64,000 nucleotides of DNA from Eriocheir sinensis (GCF_024679095.1 NW_026111668.1:256001-320000), one strand, 5' to 3'; shown: positions 12,926 through 26,354, numbered from the stretch's first letter. Translations and numbers: made by a program. The notes: generated from the letters alone by a model not told the origin.

Positions 12926-13125
12926 CGCCTCCCGCACCGGCTGTATCACAAGGCTCACTGACAGCCGATAAACAGGAGGCGTCTAAATTTTTATAGAGGA
13001 AGAGAGGAGAGGAAGCCAGCCTGCGAGAGAGAGAGAGAGCACGTGACTAAATTAAAGTTAGAGGAAGTTTGAAGAATCTTAAGAAAAAAATAAGTTAGTG
13101 GAAGGGACTTATTAATGTGTGCGTT
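12926..13125. other. Unique island, no gene seen
   Basis: Short GC-moderate unique segment, with a CACGTG E-box at about 13040 beside a short GA run. Nothing else is supported. Confidence 0.35.
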
Positions 13126-13129
13126 TCTT

Positions 13130-13345
13130 GATACTGTTATTGTTGTTGTTATATTTATTTATTTTTATTTTTATCATCATTATTATTATTGTTATCATCT
13201 TTATTTATGTTAACTGTTACTACTACCACTACTACTACTACTACTACTACTATTACTACTACTACTACTACTACCACCACCATTACTACATCCACCACCA
13301 CCACTACAACCACTTCTACTACTACCACCACCACCACCACATACC
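13130..13345. repeat. Trinucleotide block (TTA/ACT/ACC)n
   Basis: Imperfect TTATT/ATC runs pass into (ACT)n at about 13216-13274 and (CAC)n. Poly-Tyr, poly-Val or poly-Ser open frames are artefacts of this. Confidence 0.95.
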
Positions 13346-13830
13346 CTTACATCTACGCAGAACAGTAAGACAACCACGCAGTCATCACTAACACCAACTC
13401 CAACACTTGCAACACCTCCAGTAAGCAAGCGAAACACACCAACATCCACAGACTAACCACGAAATCATAACCCGCGGGAACACAACAGCTCCTTCCAAAT
13501 CTCTCCCTGAGCCGCCGGAGTCTAGGCGAGAGGGGGCTGGCAGGCTACACGGACCCGTCCTCCTTGTTACATTAGACGCTGCAGCTGTCGGCCACTTCGC
13601 TTGCATATTGGATGGGTCGGAGGCGGGCGTTTGGAATAGGCTGATTATCTGGGCGGGATGTAAGTGGATGGTGGGTTCGTAAAGGATAGGAGATGGAGAT
13701 GGATAGGCGATGGTTTGGGAAGAAGGAAGGTGGGAGGAGGAGGATAAGAAAGGTGGTATGGTTAAGTATGTAAATGAATGGTCGGTGGAAGAGGGGAGAA
13801 GGAGAGTCTGGGAAGGTATTTAAATGAGTG
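13346..13830. other. Unique sequence, no gene seen
   Basis: GC-moderate to 13640, then G-rich with a loose (GGAT/GATGG) pattern. The 72-codon minus frame lacks any recognised motif. Confidence 0.4.
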
Positions 13831-13990
13831 ATGGATGGAGGTATTTAAATGGGTGATGGACGGACAGACAGATAGACAGACAGACAGACAAACGGACAGT
13901 GTAAGACAGACATACAAACAGGCACAGAAAAGACATAGAGAGACAGACAGACACACAGACAGACAGACATACAGACAGACAGGCACTCAT
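13831..13990. repeat. Imperfect (GACA)n/(GATG)n tetranucleotides
   Basis: Tetranucleotide array with an ATTTAAATG(A/G)GTGATGGA phrase duplicated at its 5' end (about 13821 and 13843). Confidence 0.9.
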
Positions 13991-14090
13991 ATACACCCAA
14001 AACTAGACAGAAACTAATAAACAAACATAAATACCAAGAACAAAACAAACACAGACATAAAACAGACACTAGCAATAAAAAACAAACACC

Positions 14091-14158
<68 letters not shown>
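14091..14158. repeat. (CA)n microsatellite
   Basis: About 34 CA units; the preceding 14000-14090 is CA-rich and imperfect. Confidence 0.97.
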
Positions 14159-14160
<2 letters not shown>

Positions 14161-14460
14161 GCCATACTTGGATAGAGAGAGAAAGAGGAGAAGAAAAAAC
14201 TCACGTGGGGTTGATGAGGCCTCGTTCCCCGTCGAGGTGATCCACTTATCGAAAGAGGAACGAAAGTCACCCCTGGATATTAACAGCACCGGCCTGTCCA
14301 ATTAAGGGAGAGGAGACTAGAGGGAAGGCAGGGAGAATTGAGAAGGGAGAAGGAGGGGGGGAAAGGAGGAAGAAGGGATGGGGACAAAACTCTCCCTCGC
14401 GAGCTTCGGTGAAATTGGAAAATATTTATTCGTCGAAACTCTGATGCCCTTTTACGGATT
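14159..14460. other. Unique sequence, no gene seen
   Basis: A GC-moderate island to 14300, then purine-rich DNA. No coding signal. Confidence 0.35.
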
Positions 14461-14506
14461 TTATTATCATTATTATTATTATCATTATTATTATTATTAT
14501 TATTAT

Positions 14507-14540
<34 letters not shown>

Positions 14541-14560
14541 TGTATGTATGTATATATTTA
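14461..14560. repeat. (TTA)n then (GTA)n then (TGTA)n
   Basis: Trinucleotide tract switching from ATT to AGT at about 14507, followed by TATG-rich repeats. 14561-14880 is A-rich imperfect repeat including (GGA)n at 14659-14681 and (CATA)n at 14820-14843. Confidence 0.95.
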
Positions 14561-14923
14561 TGTATATATGTATGTAAATAATTGTCAAGAGAGAGAGAGA
14601 GAGGGGATGGAAACACATGAGCCAAACTTTGTAAACGGTTCCACACAACAACGATGGAGTAGGAGGAGGAGGAGGAGGAGGAAATAAAAAATAAAAAAAT
14701 AAATAGAAAAATAAAAAGTAAATGTTTGAAAAGAATAAATAAATGAAGAGAAATACAAAAAATAATAGCAGTGAATGTATTCGTGATATTCCTTCTACGT
14801 ATAAAGAATAACAAACAAAACATACATACATACATACATACATTAAATAACAACTTCCATGTAATACTGTTTTTTCTATTCATTTATGTCAAAGTCACCT
14901 ATATGCATACCTGTCAGCGGCTG

Positions 14924-14926
<3 letters not shown>

Positions 14927-14983
<57 letters not shown>
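14927..14983. repeat. (GT)n microsatellite
   Basis: About 28 GT units. Confidence 0.98.
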
Positions 14984-14984
<1 letters not shown>

Positions 14985-15215
14985 CATTTTTAACATATTT
15001 TCATTAGTTCCGCCTTTACATACAAATTACACAAACAAATCACCCGACAACAATTTCTGTCAAACCAATATTTTGTCCCCGGCGAGTGCGGGCATGTGTC
15101 GGCGTGCTGTACTCCGCGGCCTATATTGGGCGGGGAAATATGTGGTGGTGTCGGCAGGGGTCGTGACGGCGATGGTGTGGGCGCTCTGACACGAAAAACA
15201 TACTCCCCTTCTCCC
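14984..15215. other. Unique, GC-moderate island
   Basis: Contains CpG-containing unique sequence at 15075-15190. No recognisable gene. Confidence 0.35.
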
Positions 15216-15219
15216 CTCA

Positions 15220-15620
15220 GAAAACCCAGAATACAAAGACTTCACTGCATAAGATTCCCTTCGCAATGCCGTTTATTTTGCTGTCCAACTACCTCATGCA
15301 AGAGTCTGGTACATTCTCACCTCCCCTCATACCCACTTTCTCACCTTCCCTTCCCTTAGGAAACACTGAATACCGCTACTTAGCTGAACAAGACTCTCCA
15401 CACAAGCTCATTCTTTTCCTGTCTAACTTTCTAATACTAGAATCACATACCCGTTACTTCTCTTCTCCACTTTAGAAGCGCAGAATATCGGTATTTCGCT
15501 ACACAAGACTCCCTACATAAGCTCATTCTTTTGCTGTCCAGGTCTTTAATGCAAGAGTTAACCGATATCGTCATTCTTTCATCTCTCAGTAGGACATCTG
15601 GAGCAGCCTTCCTTCTAATA
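15220..15620. repeat. Diverged tandem repeat, about 115-139 bp
   Basis: Three units aligned on GAATA(C/T)...TAC..., AAGA(C/T)TC(C/T)C..., CTCATTCTTTT or equivalent, GCTGTCCA and CAAGAGT, beginning near 15227, 15366 and 15480. Units are about 70% alike by eye. Confidence 0.7.
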
Positions 15621-16070
15621 TATTTCGTACTTCCAACGACCTAGACTCTTTCTGGAAGTAAATTCCATAACGCTATTCCTTTGAACTTCAACTGATCTTT
15701 ATTTTGCATGCTTTATTTATTATTCATAGCCTTTATCTGCCTCGTTTACCATAAATAAACGTAAAACATTTATCTAACACTTCTTTACACACACCACGCG
15801 TTACATCACATCCATCCCCGCGGTTGGTTTGTATACTGGGTTCATTTTACTCCTGTTTATTATTTCAACTACTACTACAGCTACTACTACTACTACTATG
15901 AATACTGCTACTACTACTTCTAATACTGCAACTGCTTATAATACTAATTCCAGCACCACTAGCGCTGTTCCATTAGGGCGTCTTCGCCACACTGATCATT
16001 GCCACGCGCCGATGACTTTCTCCATTCAGTTTGGGAGTTGTAGCCGGAAAGACAGCGAGTGGTTCAGTGC
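15621..16070. other. Unique sequence with an (ACT)n stretch
   Basis: AT-rich unique DNA, imperfect (ACT)n at about 15868-15930, then a short GC-moderate unique stretch. No gene. Confidence 0.4.
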
Positions 16071-16146
<76 letters not shown>

Positions 16147-16186
16147 ACCCGGCTTTTGTTTGCATATTTTGTCTTTCCTCAACTTT

Positions 16187-16247
<61 letters not shown>
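16071..16247. repeat. (CT)n and (CA)n microsatellites
   Basis: CT run at 16071-16144, 44 bp of unique sequence, then a CA run at 16189-16246. Confidence 0.97.
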
Positions 16248-16250
<3 letters not shown>

Positions 16251-16330
16251 CTGTTTCCGTCGTCCCTGAAGGGGTCTAATGAGCTTAATTAGTCCGGTTA
16301 GTAAGGCCTCATCAAGTGAACCAAAATGAC

Positions 16331-16415
16331 AACAACCTAATTTTTTCCCCTCTTTTCAGGTAAGGTTGTGTGCGTAGCTGAGCGTTGCCGGCCGAGAGTC
16401 AGAGTCGTGGTGAGT
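16331..16415 (+). other. Candidate recursive splice site with 50-nt exon
   Basis: A branch-like CCTAAT (about 16336), a pyrimidine tract, and TTTTCAG ending at 16359 are joined with no gap to GTAAGG at 16360. A second donor-like GTGAGT begins at 16410, which would close a 50-nt exon. Juxtaposed acceptor and donor consensus is the known hallmark of recursive (ratchet) splicing in long animal introns, and a following cryptic exon is known from vertebrate cases. No host gene is visible on the plus strand, so the call rests on the motif alone. Confidence 0.35.
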
Positions 16416-16502
16416 GAATGAGCTTGTTATGATTTTGTGTGTGTGTGTGTGTGTTAGTAAATTTCTACGTAAAAGATGAATATTAGTGAATCGAAGGTAA
16501 TG

Positions 16503-16508
16503 TTTAAT
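16503..16508 (-). terminator. Possible ATTAAA polyadenylation signal
   Basis: TTTAAT on the plus strand reads ATTAAA on the minus strand, about 230 bases downstream of the stop codon of the minus-strand frame at 16736-17116. A hexamer of this kind is common by chance. Confidence 0.2.
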
Positions 16509-16735
16509 AATCAATTGTAGCTGTCCCGAGCCATACTTAGATTTCTGTTGCGCCAAAATCGATCTGATTAGGAAAGTTAGCGCGAGTTAAGCGTGTGAGT
16601 AAACAGAATCCTTCCCTGTCCAGCTATGAGTAAAGTAAGGCTAGAGTGCGGTTGTCAGCTCGTGGTGGGAATCGTATGAAGGTTGGTAGCTCCTGGTGCT
16701 GCCCTCTCCCGTCACTGCCAGGCCTTGTGTTGGTA

Positions 16736-17116
16736 TCATTCCCTGTAGAGCACCAGGAAGATAGACACAGCCAGACAAAGTACTGCCGTGATGTCCAGAA
16801 AGACGTCCACCCAGCTTGTGTGTACCACGGGGGACACAGTGACATGGGTACTTGGGGCTGTATCTTCTAAGTCATCTTCCGAGTCTGTCTTTTGGGTCTG
16901 GGCTCCGGGCGATTGGTCCCCGGAGTCAGTCTCAGCCGCTGTCTTGTCGTGAAGGGCCCTGTAGAAGGCCAGGGTGGAGGGGTCCCCCAAGTCTATCTCA
17001 GGCACTGTCTCGTGATCCTGAGCACTGGTTGGTGGGATCCCAGCATACACCTCGGGCACACTATCGCAGTCCTGTGTATTCCAAGCGGGGCTCCTCGGGT
17101 CAAAGGCTGGCAACAT
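16736..17116 (-). CDS. Hypothetical tail-anchored membrane protein
   Basis: A 126-codon frame with mixed, non-repetitive composition, unlike the other open frames outside the retrotransposon. Residues 1-100 are acidic and rich in Pro, Ser, Thr and Asp. They carry a loose internal repeat: QDCDSVPEVYAG, QDHETVPEIDLGD and a weaker DKTAAETDSGD. Residues about 103-123 are a single hydrophobic span (VFLDITAVLCLAVSIFLVL) ending in a short YRE tail. This predicts a soluble acidic N-terminal part anchored by its C terminus, with no N-terminal signal peptide. The ATG has A at -3 and an in-frame TGA two codons upstream. A minus-strand acceptor-like TTTATTTCACCGGCAG ends near 17181, so this could be a terminal exon with a short 5' UTR. 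I do not recognise the family. It could also be a pseudogene or a chance frame. Confidence 0.4.
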   Translation of the reverse strand: MLPAFDPRSPAWNTQDCDSVPEVYAGIPPTSAQDHETVPEIDLGDPSTLAFYRALHDKTAAETDSGDQSPGAQTQKTDSEDDLEDTAPSTHVTVSPVVHTSWVDVFLDITAVLCLAVSIFLVLYRE

Positions 17117-17279
17117 TATTCATAAGTGTTGTTAACTGGTTGGTCTTTCTGACGGCTACCCGGGACTCCTCTCTTAGGTCTGCCGGTGAAATAAAAAATA
17201 GTAGATCAGTTATTTATCTCATCGTGTGGGAAGATGTTTAAGATGCGTACATGCAAGCTAATATATTGAAGAAATCCCA

Positions 17280-17575
17280 GCATCCCAGTTCTTGCTCCTT
17301 CCATTCTCTCTCCTTCCTTCCTACTGCCTTCCTCATTCCTCTCCTCGATAGGTCCCCACAGATCATGCCCTCCCTTCACCCCCCCCCCCTCTTTCCTTCC
17401 TCCTCTTCCTCCTCCTCTTCTTTCCCCTCCTAAATCCTCCTCTTTAGTTCATGCACCAACCTACCTCCTCCCCTCCTTCCCATCCGTTCTTTTTCCCCAC
17501 TCCTTCCTCTCCTTCTCTTCCTCCTCCTCCTGCCCTCCTTTTACTCCTCCTCCTCCTCTCCCTCCCTGCAGCAAG
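17280..17575. repeat. Pyrimidine-rich low-complexity block
   Basis: C+T-rich with short (CTC)n stretches and a run of C at about 17381. No gene. Confidence 0.8.
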
Positions 17576-17640
17576 TCATTGTTTAGAAGCTTTCTTTATT
17601 GTCATCAATCTGGATTATCGAAGCTGACATGAAAAACGTG

Positions 17641-17687
<47 letters not shown>
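17641..17687. repeat. (GT)n microsatellite
   Basis: About 22 GT units. Confidence 0.97.
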
Positions 17688-18030
17688 ATTATCTATCAAT
17701 CTGTTATGTATATATGTATGTGTCTGTCTGTCTGTCCTGACCTCCATGAAGAACAGTGCTGCCTCGAGGCGATATCCGTGATGTGTTTTATTTTAGAACA
17801 ACAAGTGATTAGATGCGATAAATTTTACTTGGAAATGAAGACACGGAGGAAGCTTTTGCGTTGAATCATCGGTGTGTGTGTGTCGGGGCGCGCGAGGGGC
17901 GGAAATTAATTTGTCGGGTAAAGGATAAAGATAGATGGATATTATTACATGCCGTTTGAACACCTGGAATTAATCGCCATTGCATATTTATTGGAAGTGT
18001 TTTGTATTATGTGGGGGTGGGGGTTCTGAT
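17688..18030. other. Unique sequence, no gene seen
   Basis: Non-repetitive, AT-rich at its 3' end. No recognisable gene. Confidence 0.4.
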
Positions 18031-18031
18031 T

Positions 18032-18032
<1 letters not shown>

Positions 18033-18081
<49 letters not shown>

Positions 18082-18165
18082 TATTACTTTACTTACATTT
18101 AGTACTGCTATTACTGTTATTCTTCCTCCTCCTCCTCCTCCTACTCCTACTCTTGCTACTGTTAC

Positions 18166-18201
<36 letters not shown>

Positions 18202-18214
18202 CACCACCACCACA

Positions 18215-18267
<53 letters not shown>

Positions 18268-18315
18268 CCCCACCACCACTACTACTACTACTATTACTAT
18301 TACTACTACTATCAT
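18033..18315. repeat. Trinucleotide block (TTA/CTC/ACT/CAC)n
   Basis: Successive runs of ATT, CTC, ACT, CAC and ACT again, punctuated by short unique words. Very long poly-Leu, poly-Tyr, poly-Thr and poly-Val frames across it are artefacts. Confidence 0.97.
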
Positions 18316-19063
<748 letters not shown>

Positions 19064-19127
19064 ATCAAGTTGTCAAGTGATCAATGCTTTAAAGGAGGTG
19101 TCTTTTTACGCATTCTTTCCTCCATCA

Positions 19128-20762
<1,635 letters not shown>

Positions 20763-20799
20763 AATCGACTGAGCACTTAAAGAGACGCTCCCTGCCTGC

Positions 20800-20995
20800 C
20801 TGCCTCTCTATCTATCTATCTATCTGTCTCTTTATCAATCTATCTATCTATATCTATCTATCTATCTATCTCACTGCTTTCTCTGTACTCTTTTTCACTA
20901 CCGACTGACCCCTCATAACCATCACCACCACCACCATCACCACCACCACCACCACCACCATCATCACCACCACCACCACTACCAACAATAACAAC
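20800..20995. repeat. (TATC)n and (CAC)n tracts
   Basis: TATC tetranucleotides at about 20806-20871, unique text, then imperfect CAC/CAT trinucleotides at about 20918-20980. Confidence 0.93.
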
Positions 20996-21032
20996 ATATG
21001 CAACTCCCCTTCGTCCATCACCATTTGCTGTG

Positions 21033-21035
<3 letters not shown>

Positions 21036-21118
<83 letters not shown>
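21036..21118. repeat. (CT)n microsatellite
   Basis: About 41 CT units; followed by a pyrimidine-rich block to 21478. Confidence 0.98.
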
Positions 21119-21120
<2 letters not shown>

Positions 21121-21478
21121 TCCTTCTCTTTCGCTTTCTTTTCCTTATTTCGGCTTTTCCTTTGTTCCTTTTTTTCCTTTTCACCTTTCCTTCGTTTTCT
21201 TTCTATTTTCCTGGTCCTCCTCCTCATCTTCCTCTCTTTCTCCTCCTTCCTTCATCTTTCACTTTCCTTCTTCTTCTCCTTCTCCTTCTCCTTCATCTTC
21301 TTCATAGTGCATTTAGTTCATGTGGTTCGTTCTTTTTTTCTACTGTTTCTTTTCTCTATTTTTTTCTTTTATTTCCGTTTCTTTTCTTCTCTTATCAGTA
21401 TTTTTCTTTTTCTCCTCCTCCTCCTTCTTCCTTTTTTTTTTCTTTCTCTTCCTCTCGTACTACTTATGCTAATACTCC

Positions 21479-21562
21479 AGCTTCTCCTCCTCCTCCTCCT
21501 CCTCCTCCTCCTCCACTTGATGGCTTAAGTATTACCCAATCGGAAAGTTACCGAAGGACATG

Positions 21563-21603
<41 letters not shown>

Positions 21604-21645
21604 GACACGCACATTGGTGGTGGTGGTGGTGGTGGTGGTGGTGGT
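21479..21645. repeat. (CTC)n, (AC)n and (GGT)n tracts
   Basis: CTC at about 21480-21515, AC at about 21565-21595, GGT at about 21615-21645. Confidence 0.95.
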
Positions 21646-21683
21646 ATGATATTAAAGAAAGACAGAACACTCCACACAGTCCC

Positions 21684-21812
<129 letters not shown>

Positions 21813-22056
21813 CTCTATCCCTTCATCCTTCCTTCCCTCCCTCCTTCCCTTCTTCCCTTCACTGGTGTCCCTTCAAATTACCCTTCCATTATCACCCTTC
21901 ACCGTTCTTCCCTTCATTCCTTCATCATATCCCCTTCAAGTGCTCTCTCCTCACCCCTTCATAATCTGCCCTTCGCTATTAACCGTCCCTTCCCTCGCCC
22001 CTTCATCAGTTCCCCTTCAAGTCCTCTTTTTCTGCCTGTTAGCAATCACCGTTTTT
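21813..22056. repeat. Pyrimidine-rich block, CCCTTC-based
   Basis: Phrases of the type CCCTTCA(N)n recur every 25-60 bases, grading into the regular array that follows. Confidence 0.7.
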
Positions 22057-22700
22057 CCCATCAGTCAATTTCCTTCTCTTCCTTCAGTTTATCCTCATCC
22101 CTTCCCTCTCTTTCCCTCCCCTTCATTCTCTCTCCCTCCCTTTCCTTCCCCCATCTTTCCTTCTCTCTCTTAACCTTACTTTTCCTTTCCTCTCCTTTCC
22201 TTCCTCTCTCTTCCTTCCCATCAGTCAATTTCCCTCTCTTCCTTCACTTCATCAGCCCTTCCCTCCCTTTCCCTCCCCTTCATTCTCTCTCCCTCCCTTT
22301 CCTCCCCCCATCTTTCCTTCTCTCCCTTAACTTTACTTTTCCTCTCCTCTCCTTTCCTTCCTTTCTCTTCCTTCCCATCAATCAATTTCCCTCTCTTCCT
22401 TCACTTCATCATCCCTTCCCTCCCTTTCCCTCCCCTTCATTCTCTCTCTCTCCCTTCCTTTCCTTACTTCTTTCTCTCTCCCCTCTCTCCTTCTCTTCCT
22501 TACCCTTTACTCTCCTCTCCTCTCCTTTCCTTCCTCTCTCTTCCTTCCCATCAAGCAATTTCCTTCTCTTCCTTCAGTTTATCCTCATCCCTTCCCTCCT
22601 TCTCCCTCCCCTTCATCCTCTCTCCCACCCTCCCTTCTCCCCTTCGCTTTCCTTCCCTTCACCCTTCCCTTATCTCACTCTATCTCTTTCCTCTTGTCTC
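22057..22700. repeat. Pyrimidine-rich tandem array, about 160 bp period
   Basis: CCCATCA(G/A)(T/G)CAATTTCC begins units at 22057, 22217, 22374 and 22547 (spacing 160, 157, 173). Each continues with CTCTCTTCCTTCA or close variants, a CCCTTCCCTCC block, CTTCATTCTCTCTCCC and TAAC or TACC followed by TTTACT. Confidence 0.93.
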
Positions 22701-22925
22701 ATCCACCCTTCGCTTCATCTCCCTTCACTCCACGCCCTTCACGCCTGGTCCTTTCCCTGTCAGTTAGCAAGCGCCTTCTCCCTCCCTTTCCTTCCCTTCA
22801 CCCTTCCTTTACTGTCATCCACCCTTCCCTTCCTCTCCCTTCACCCTTCGCCCTTCCAGCTTGGTCCCTTCTCCTTCAGTTAGCGCGCGCCTTCTCCCTC
22901 CTTTCCCCTTCAGTTGGCAAGCTCC
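22701..22925. repeat. Two-copy pyrimidine-rich repeat, about 117 bp
   Basis: CAGTTAGC(A/G)(A/C)GCGCCTTCTC occurs at about 22760 and 22877, with a shortened third CAGTTGGCAAGCTCC at about 22911. Confidence 0.8.
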
Positions 22926-23160
22926 CGGCGGCCGTATATTGCTTCAGAGGCCAGCTGGGTGCCGCGGCCGCCTCAGAGGTCGCTGGGCCGTTGCGGGTTG
23001 TTGGGGGAAGTTAAGGCGAGGTGAAGGAGGAGCGGAAAGGCGTGCAAAGCGTATGTGTGTAGCAGTAGTAGTATTTAGTAGTAGTAGTAGTAGGAGGAGG
23101 AGGAGGAGGAAGAGGAAGAGGAAGAGGAGGAGGAGGGATGATATTGGCAGTAATAGTAAT
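22926..23160. other. CpG-containing island then (TAG)/(GGA) repeats
   Basis: 22915-23045 is GC-rich with several CpGs and no open frame of note; (AGT)n and (GGA)n follow at 23065-23130. Confidence 0.45.
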
Positions 23161-23830
23161 GTTTTCCTCATTACTTTTCCATTTTCTCTTCCTTTCTTTT
23201 CCTTTTTTCCTTTTTCCTTCCCTTCCCTTCCCTCTCTTTCCTCTTTCAACCATTCCTTATGTATTTTTCTACGCAAAATCCTACCTCTTTGACCTTTCCT
23301 CTTCCTCCTCCTCCCCTACTCCTCCTCCTCCTCCTCCTCCTCCTTCTTCCTCTACGTCAGACCCACGAAAATCGAGCTAATTGCCCCCCAGACGAGGCCG
23401 CAGAAGTGCTGAGGTGAGCAAGATGAATCAGGGCCCAGGTGACCTTCCTTCCAAAGACTTTTTTTTTCTATATATTGGATGTCTAACTTGGAATCGATAT
23501 AGCCACCGCCCATCTGTCCCTCTCTTTCTCTCGCTCTTTTTTTTCTCTCTTTTTCTCTTCGTCTTAGTCTCTGTCTATCTCTATCAATTCTATCGTTTCT
23601 GTTTTCCCATTTATCACCTTATTCCTTCTTCCCTTCCCTCTCCTCTCCTCTTCTTTCTTCTCTTCTTCGTTACTTCCCTCTCCTCAAACTACCTCCTCTG
23701 TTGTTGTTTTTCTTTTTTCCTTCTCCTCTTCTCTCCTCTCCTCCCTTCTCTTATTTTCTCTTCTCTCTCGCCTCTCCACCTTTTTCTTTCCCTCTCTTCA
23801 CATGTTATATTCATCTGCTCTCCCTAACCG
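23161..23830. repeat. Pyrimidine-rich block with (CTC)n
   Basis: C+T-rich except for a short unique stretch at 23355-23510. (TCC)n lies at about 23320-23345. Confidence 0.75.
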
Positions 23831-23859
23831 TATATTCGCATACATATCACTAGCAACAC

Positions 23860-23860
<1 letters not shown>

Positions 23861-23904
<44 letters not shown>

Positions 23905-23912
23905 AGAGAGGG
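23861..23912. repeat. (GA)n microsatellite
   Basis: About 17 GA units then imperfect G/A-rich text. Confidence 0.96.
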
Positions 23913-24539
23913 GGGTTATTGTGCAAACTAGTCCACTGGGTCATAACTCGTGATGTTGAATATTTTATGATCGCTCTCGTGAACTCCTATGGCGCGTGTG
24001 TGTAGATGTGTGTGTGTGGGTGTGGGCCCATAACTGTTGCCAAGAAACACATATAATTAACCATTTTAACAATAACTATGTATGAAGGCAGTTATCGGGG
24101 TCGAAGAGGCAGTTTTTGGGTCGGAAATCGGCAAACATAAGAGGCAAAGTACGACAGTATGGCAACGTTGGTGTGTGTGCGCGTGATGAGCTACACCCGT
24201 CAGCCTCATCCTTGCCAACAGCCGACAGGTTACTTTACTCCGAGCAGCTTTCCCTCTCCATTAAGGCGGCGTGCATTAGGCAGGGACGCTGAGGCTGATC
24301 ACTGATGCGCCGGGAAGGGTCTGCTGCCAATTCCAAGGCCAATATATGAGCACTTAGGCGAGACACTGAGTCCCTTAAGGAAGACTGACTTCGTGGAACA
24401 TTATACCCAGTACATAACCAGCTTTCTGATAGCTTTGGCATACTCATAACAGTTGTCATATCCTACGCTAGATAATCAACAGAATATATCATACAACATT
24501 TTTCTGTATATTTTAGCGTGATGTAGCAATGGTGGCCTT
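23913..24539. other. Unique sequence, no gene recognised
   Basis: One of the longer non-repetitive stretches. A 74-codon minus-strand frame (24235-24459) has mixed composition, but I recognise no motif and no splice or start context that favours it. Confidence 0.4.
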
Positions 24540-24990
24540 TGTATGGTGAGTTATTCTGAACCTCTGTGCATCCTCCTCGGCCATAGCAGTATAGAGACGT
24601 GTCCAGTCTTACCGTACCTAAGAGTAGCGTTTTCCTGAGCCTCTGTACGTCCCCAGCAGCCTCCAGCAGGAAAGAGACTATCCTTGCCAGCCCTTACAGT
24701 AGCGTTTTCCTGGACCTCTGTGATTCCCCCTCAACCCCAGCAGGAAAGAGACGCATCCAGCCTTACCGTACCTAAGAGTAGCGTTTTCCTGAGCCTCTGT
24801 ACGTCCCCCACAGCCTCCAGCAGGAAAGAGACCATCCTTGCCAGCCCTTAGAGTAGCGTTTTCCTGGACCTCTGTAATTCCCCCTCAACACCAGCAGGAA
24901 AGAGACGTGTCCAGCCTTACCGTACCTAAGAGTAGCGTTTTCCTGAGCCTCTGTACGTCCCCAGCAGCCTCCAGCAGGAAAGAGGCGGGT
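24540..24990. repeat. Dimeric tandem repeat, 154 bp (75 + 79)
   Basis: GCGTTTTCCTGAGCCTCTGT and the variant GCGTTTTCCTGGACCTCTGT alternate at 24627, 24702, 24781, about 24857 and about 24935. The two subunit types share CCAGCAGGAAAGAGAC. Identical subunit types recur every 154 bases, so this is a higher-order dimer array of about three copies with diverged edges. Confidence 0.95.
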
Positions 24991-25099
24991 CTGGGCGGCC
25001 GTCCCTTGAGGAGTGAGTCGAGGAAATGCAAGAGTCAGTGATTAATGTTCGTGCGTCGAGTGATTTATTGTGAGGCGGGATTTGGCGCCGCGGGGAGGA

Positions 25100-25460
25100 A
25101 AGAATTGGGCTAAGGGTTGCATTGCCTGTAGTGATAGTAATAGTAGCAGTAGTAGTAGTAGAAGCAGTAGTAGTAGTAGTAGTAGTAGCAATATCAAGAC
25201 ACTTTTCCATCCTAAACTGACCCTCTCTCTTTGGCCTCTCGTTCTCTATTCTCTACAGGAGCAACAAATTGCGTTCTTTTTATTTATTTTTTACCCTTGA
25301 GCATCTTCCTGTACTGTAAAAAACGTAGAAGTAAAATTGGCAGTAGTAGTAGCAGTAACAGAAGTAGCAAAAACGGTAGTAGGAGGAGTAAGGGATGTAG
25401 GAATAGTAGTAATAGTAGTAGCAGTAGTAGGACCCCGCGTTGTTTTGGCAGCCGCACCAA
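25100..25460. repeat. Imperfect (AGT)n tracts with unique interludes
   Basis: AGT trinucleotides at about 25130-25190 and 25337-25430. Between them lies copy 2 of the short dispersed repeat. Confidence 0.85.
25275..25324 (-). repeat. Short A-rich dispersed repeat, copy 2 (partial)
   Basis: Minus-oriented CCCTTGAGC followed by a diverged middle and TGTAAAAAA after a T-rich run. Only the first of the two conserved blocks is present. Confidence 0.6.
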
Positions 25461-25574
25461 CAAGCCTAACCCCTAGTGACTGTTTTTGGCAGCTGGTGAA
25501 AGGCATCGCGTCCCTTCCTGCCCTCGCCTTGATTACGCTCCCCACCTGCCACGCCCTCGCTAATAACCTTCCTG

Positions 25575-26160
25575 GGTGACTGGATGGCTGACTGGTGGAC
25601 TGACTGGACTAACGAGCTAGATGGATGAGTGAGTGAGTGGATGGGTGGGTGACTAGCTAATTTATGAGTAGAGAAATGGATGAATTGACATGAGGAAGGA
25701 AGAGTTGATGGATGAATGGATGAGTGATTGACTGACTGGTTGAATGGATGGATAGAGAAATGGATGCGTGGATGGATGACTGACAAGCTAGATGAGTTGA
25801 TGTATAGGTAGATGGCTGACTGAATGACTGGATAGCTATATGGATGAGTGGATAGGCAGGTGGATAAATGATTGACTAAGACGATGAATAAATGGAAGGA
25901 TAGATGGATGAGTGGTTGACTAGGTGACTGACTAGCTAAATGGATGAATAGAGAGATGGATGAGTGAATGAGCTAGTGGTTGAGTGGATGACTAGCTAAA
26001 TGGATTAATGGAAACGTATAGGAATGGGTGAATGGATTGATAAGTTTCTGACTGATTGACTGATGAGGTTGATGAATAGACTGATAGTTGACAAGCTGGA
26101 AAGGAGGTTGAATGGATGATTGACTGACTGACTGGCTTACTGAAGGAGTCTATATGTATC
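25575..26160. repeat. Long degenerate (TGGA/TGAC)n tetranucleotide array
   Basis: About 585 bp built from TGGA, TGAC, TGAG, TGAT and related 4-mers in phase for long stretches, with point changes and insertions. This is an old microsatellite. Confidence 0.9.
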
Positions 26161-26354
26161 TATCTACCTACATACCAAAATATTCATCTATCTACCTATG
26201 ACAGTACCGCCCCCTAGGTATCAATATTCCACTTTGTTCTTTCATTCCCAAGGCAGGCAAGGCAAGGATAGCGCGCATCAAGTCTTCGTGGGGTAAATAA
26301 AAAGGGAAAGCTAATTCAGTTCAGGTAATTGCGTTAGAGCCTCGCCCTTCGCGT

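Noticed and set aside
24235..24459. 74-codon minus-strand frame with mixed composition
   Set aside because: No motif, no supporting splice or poly(A) context, and length within chance expectation; left as unannotated unique sequence.
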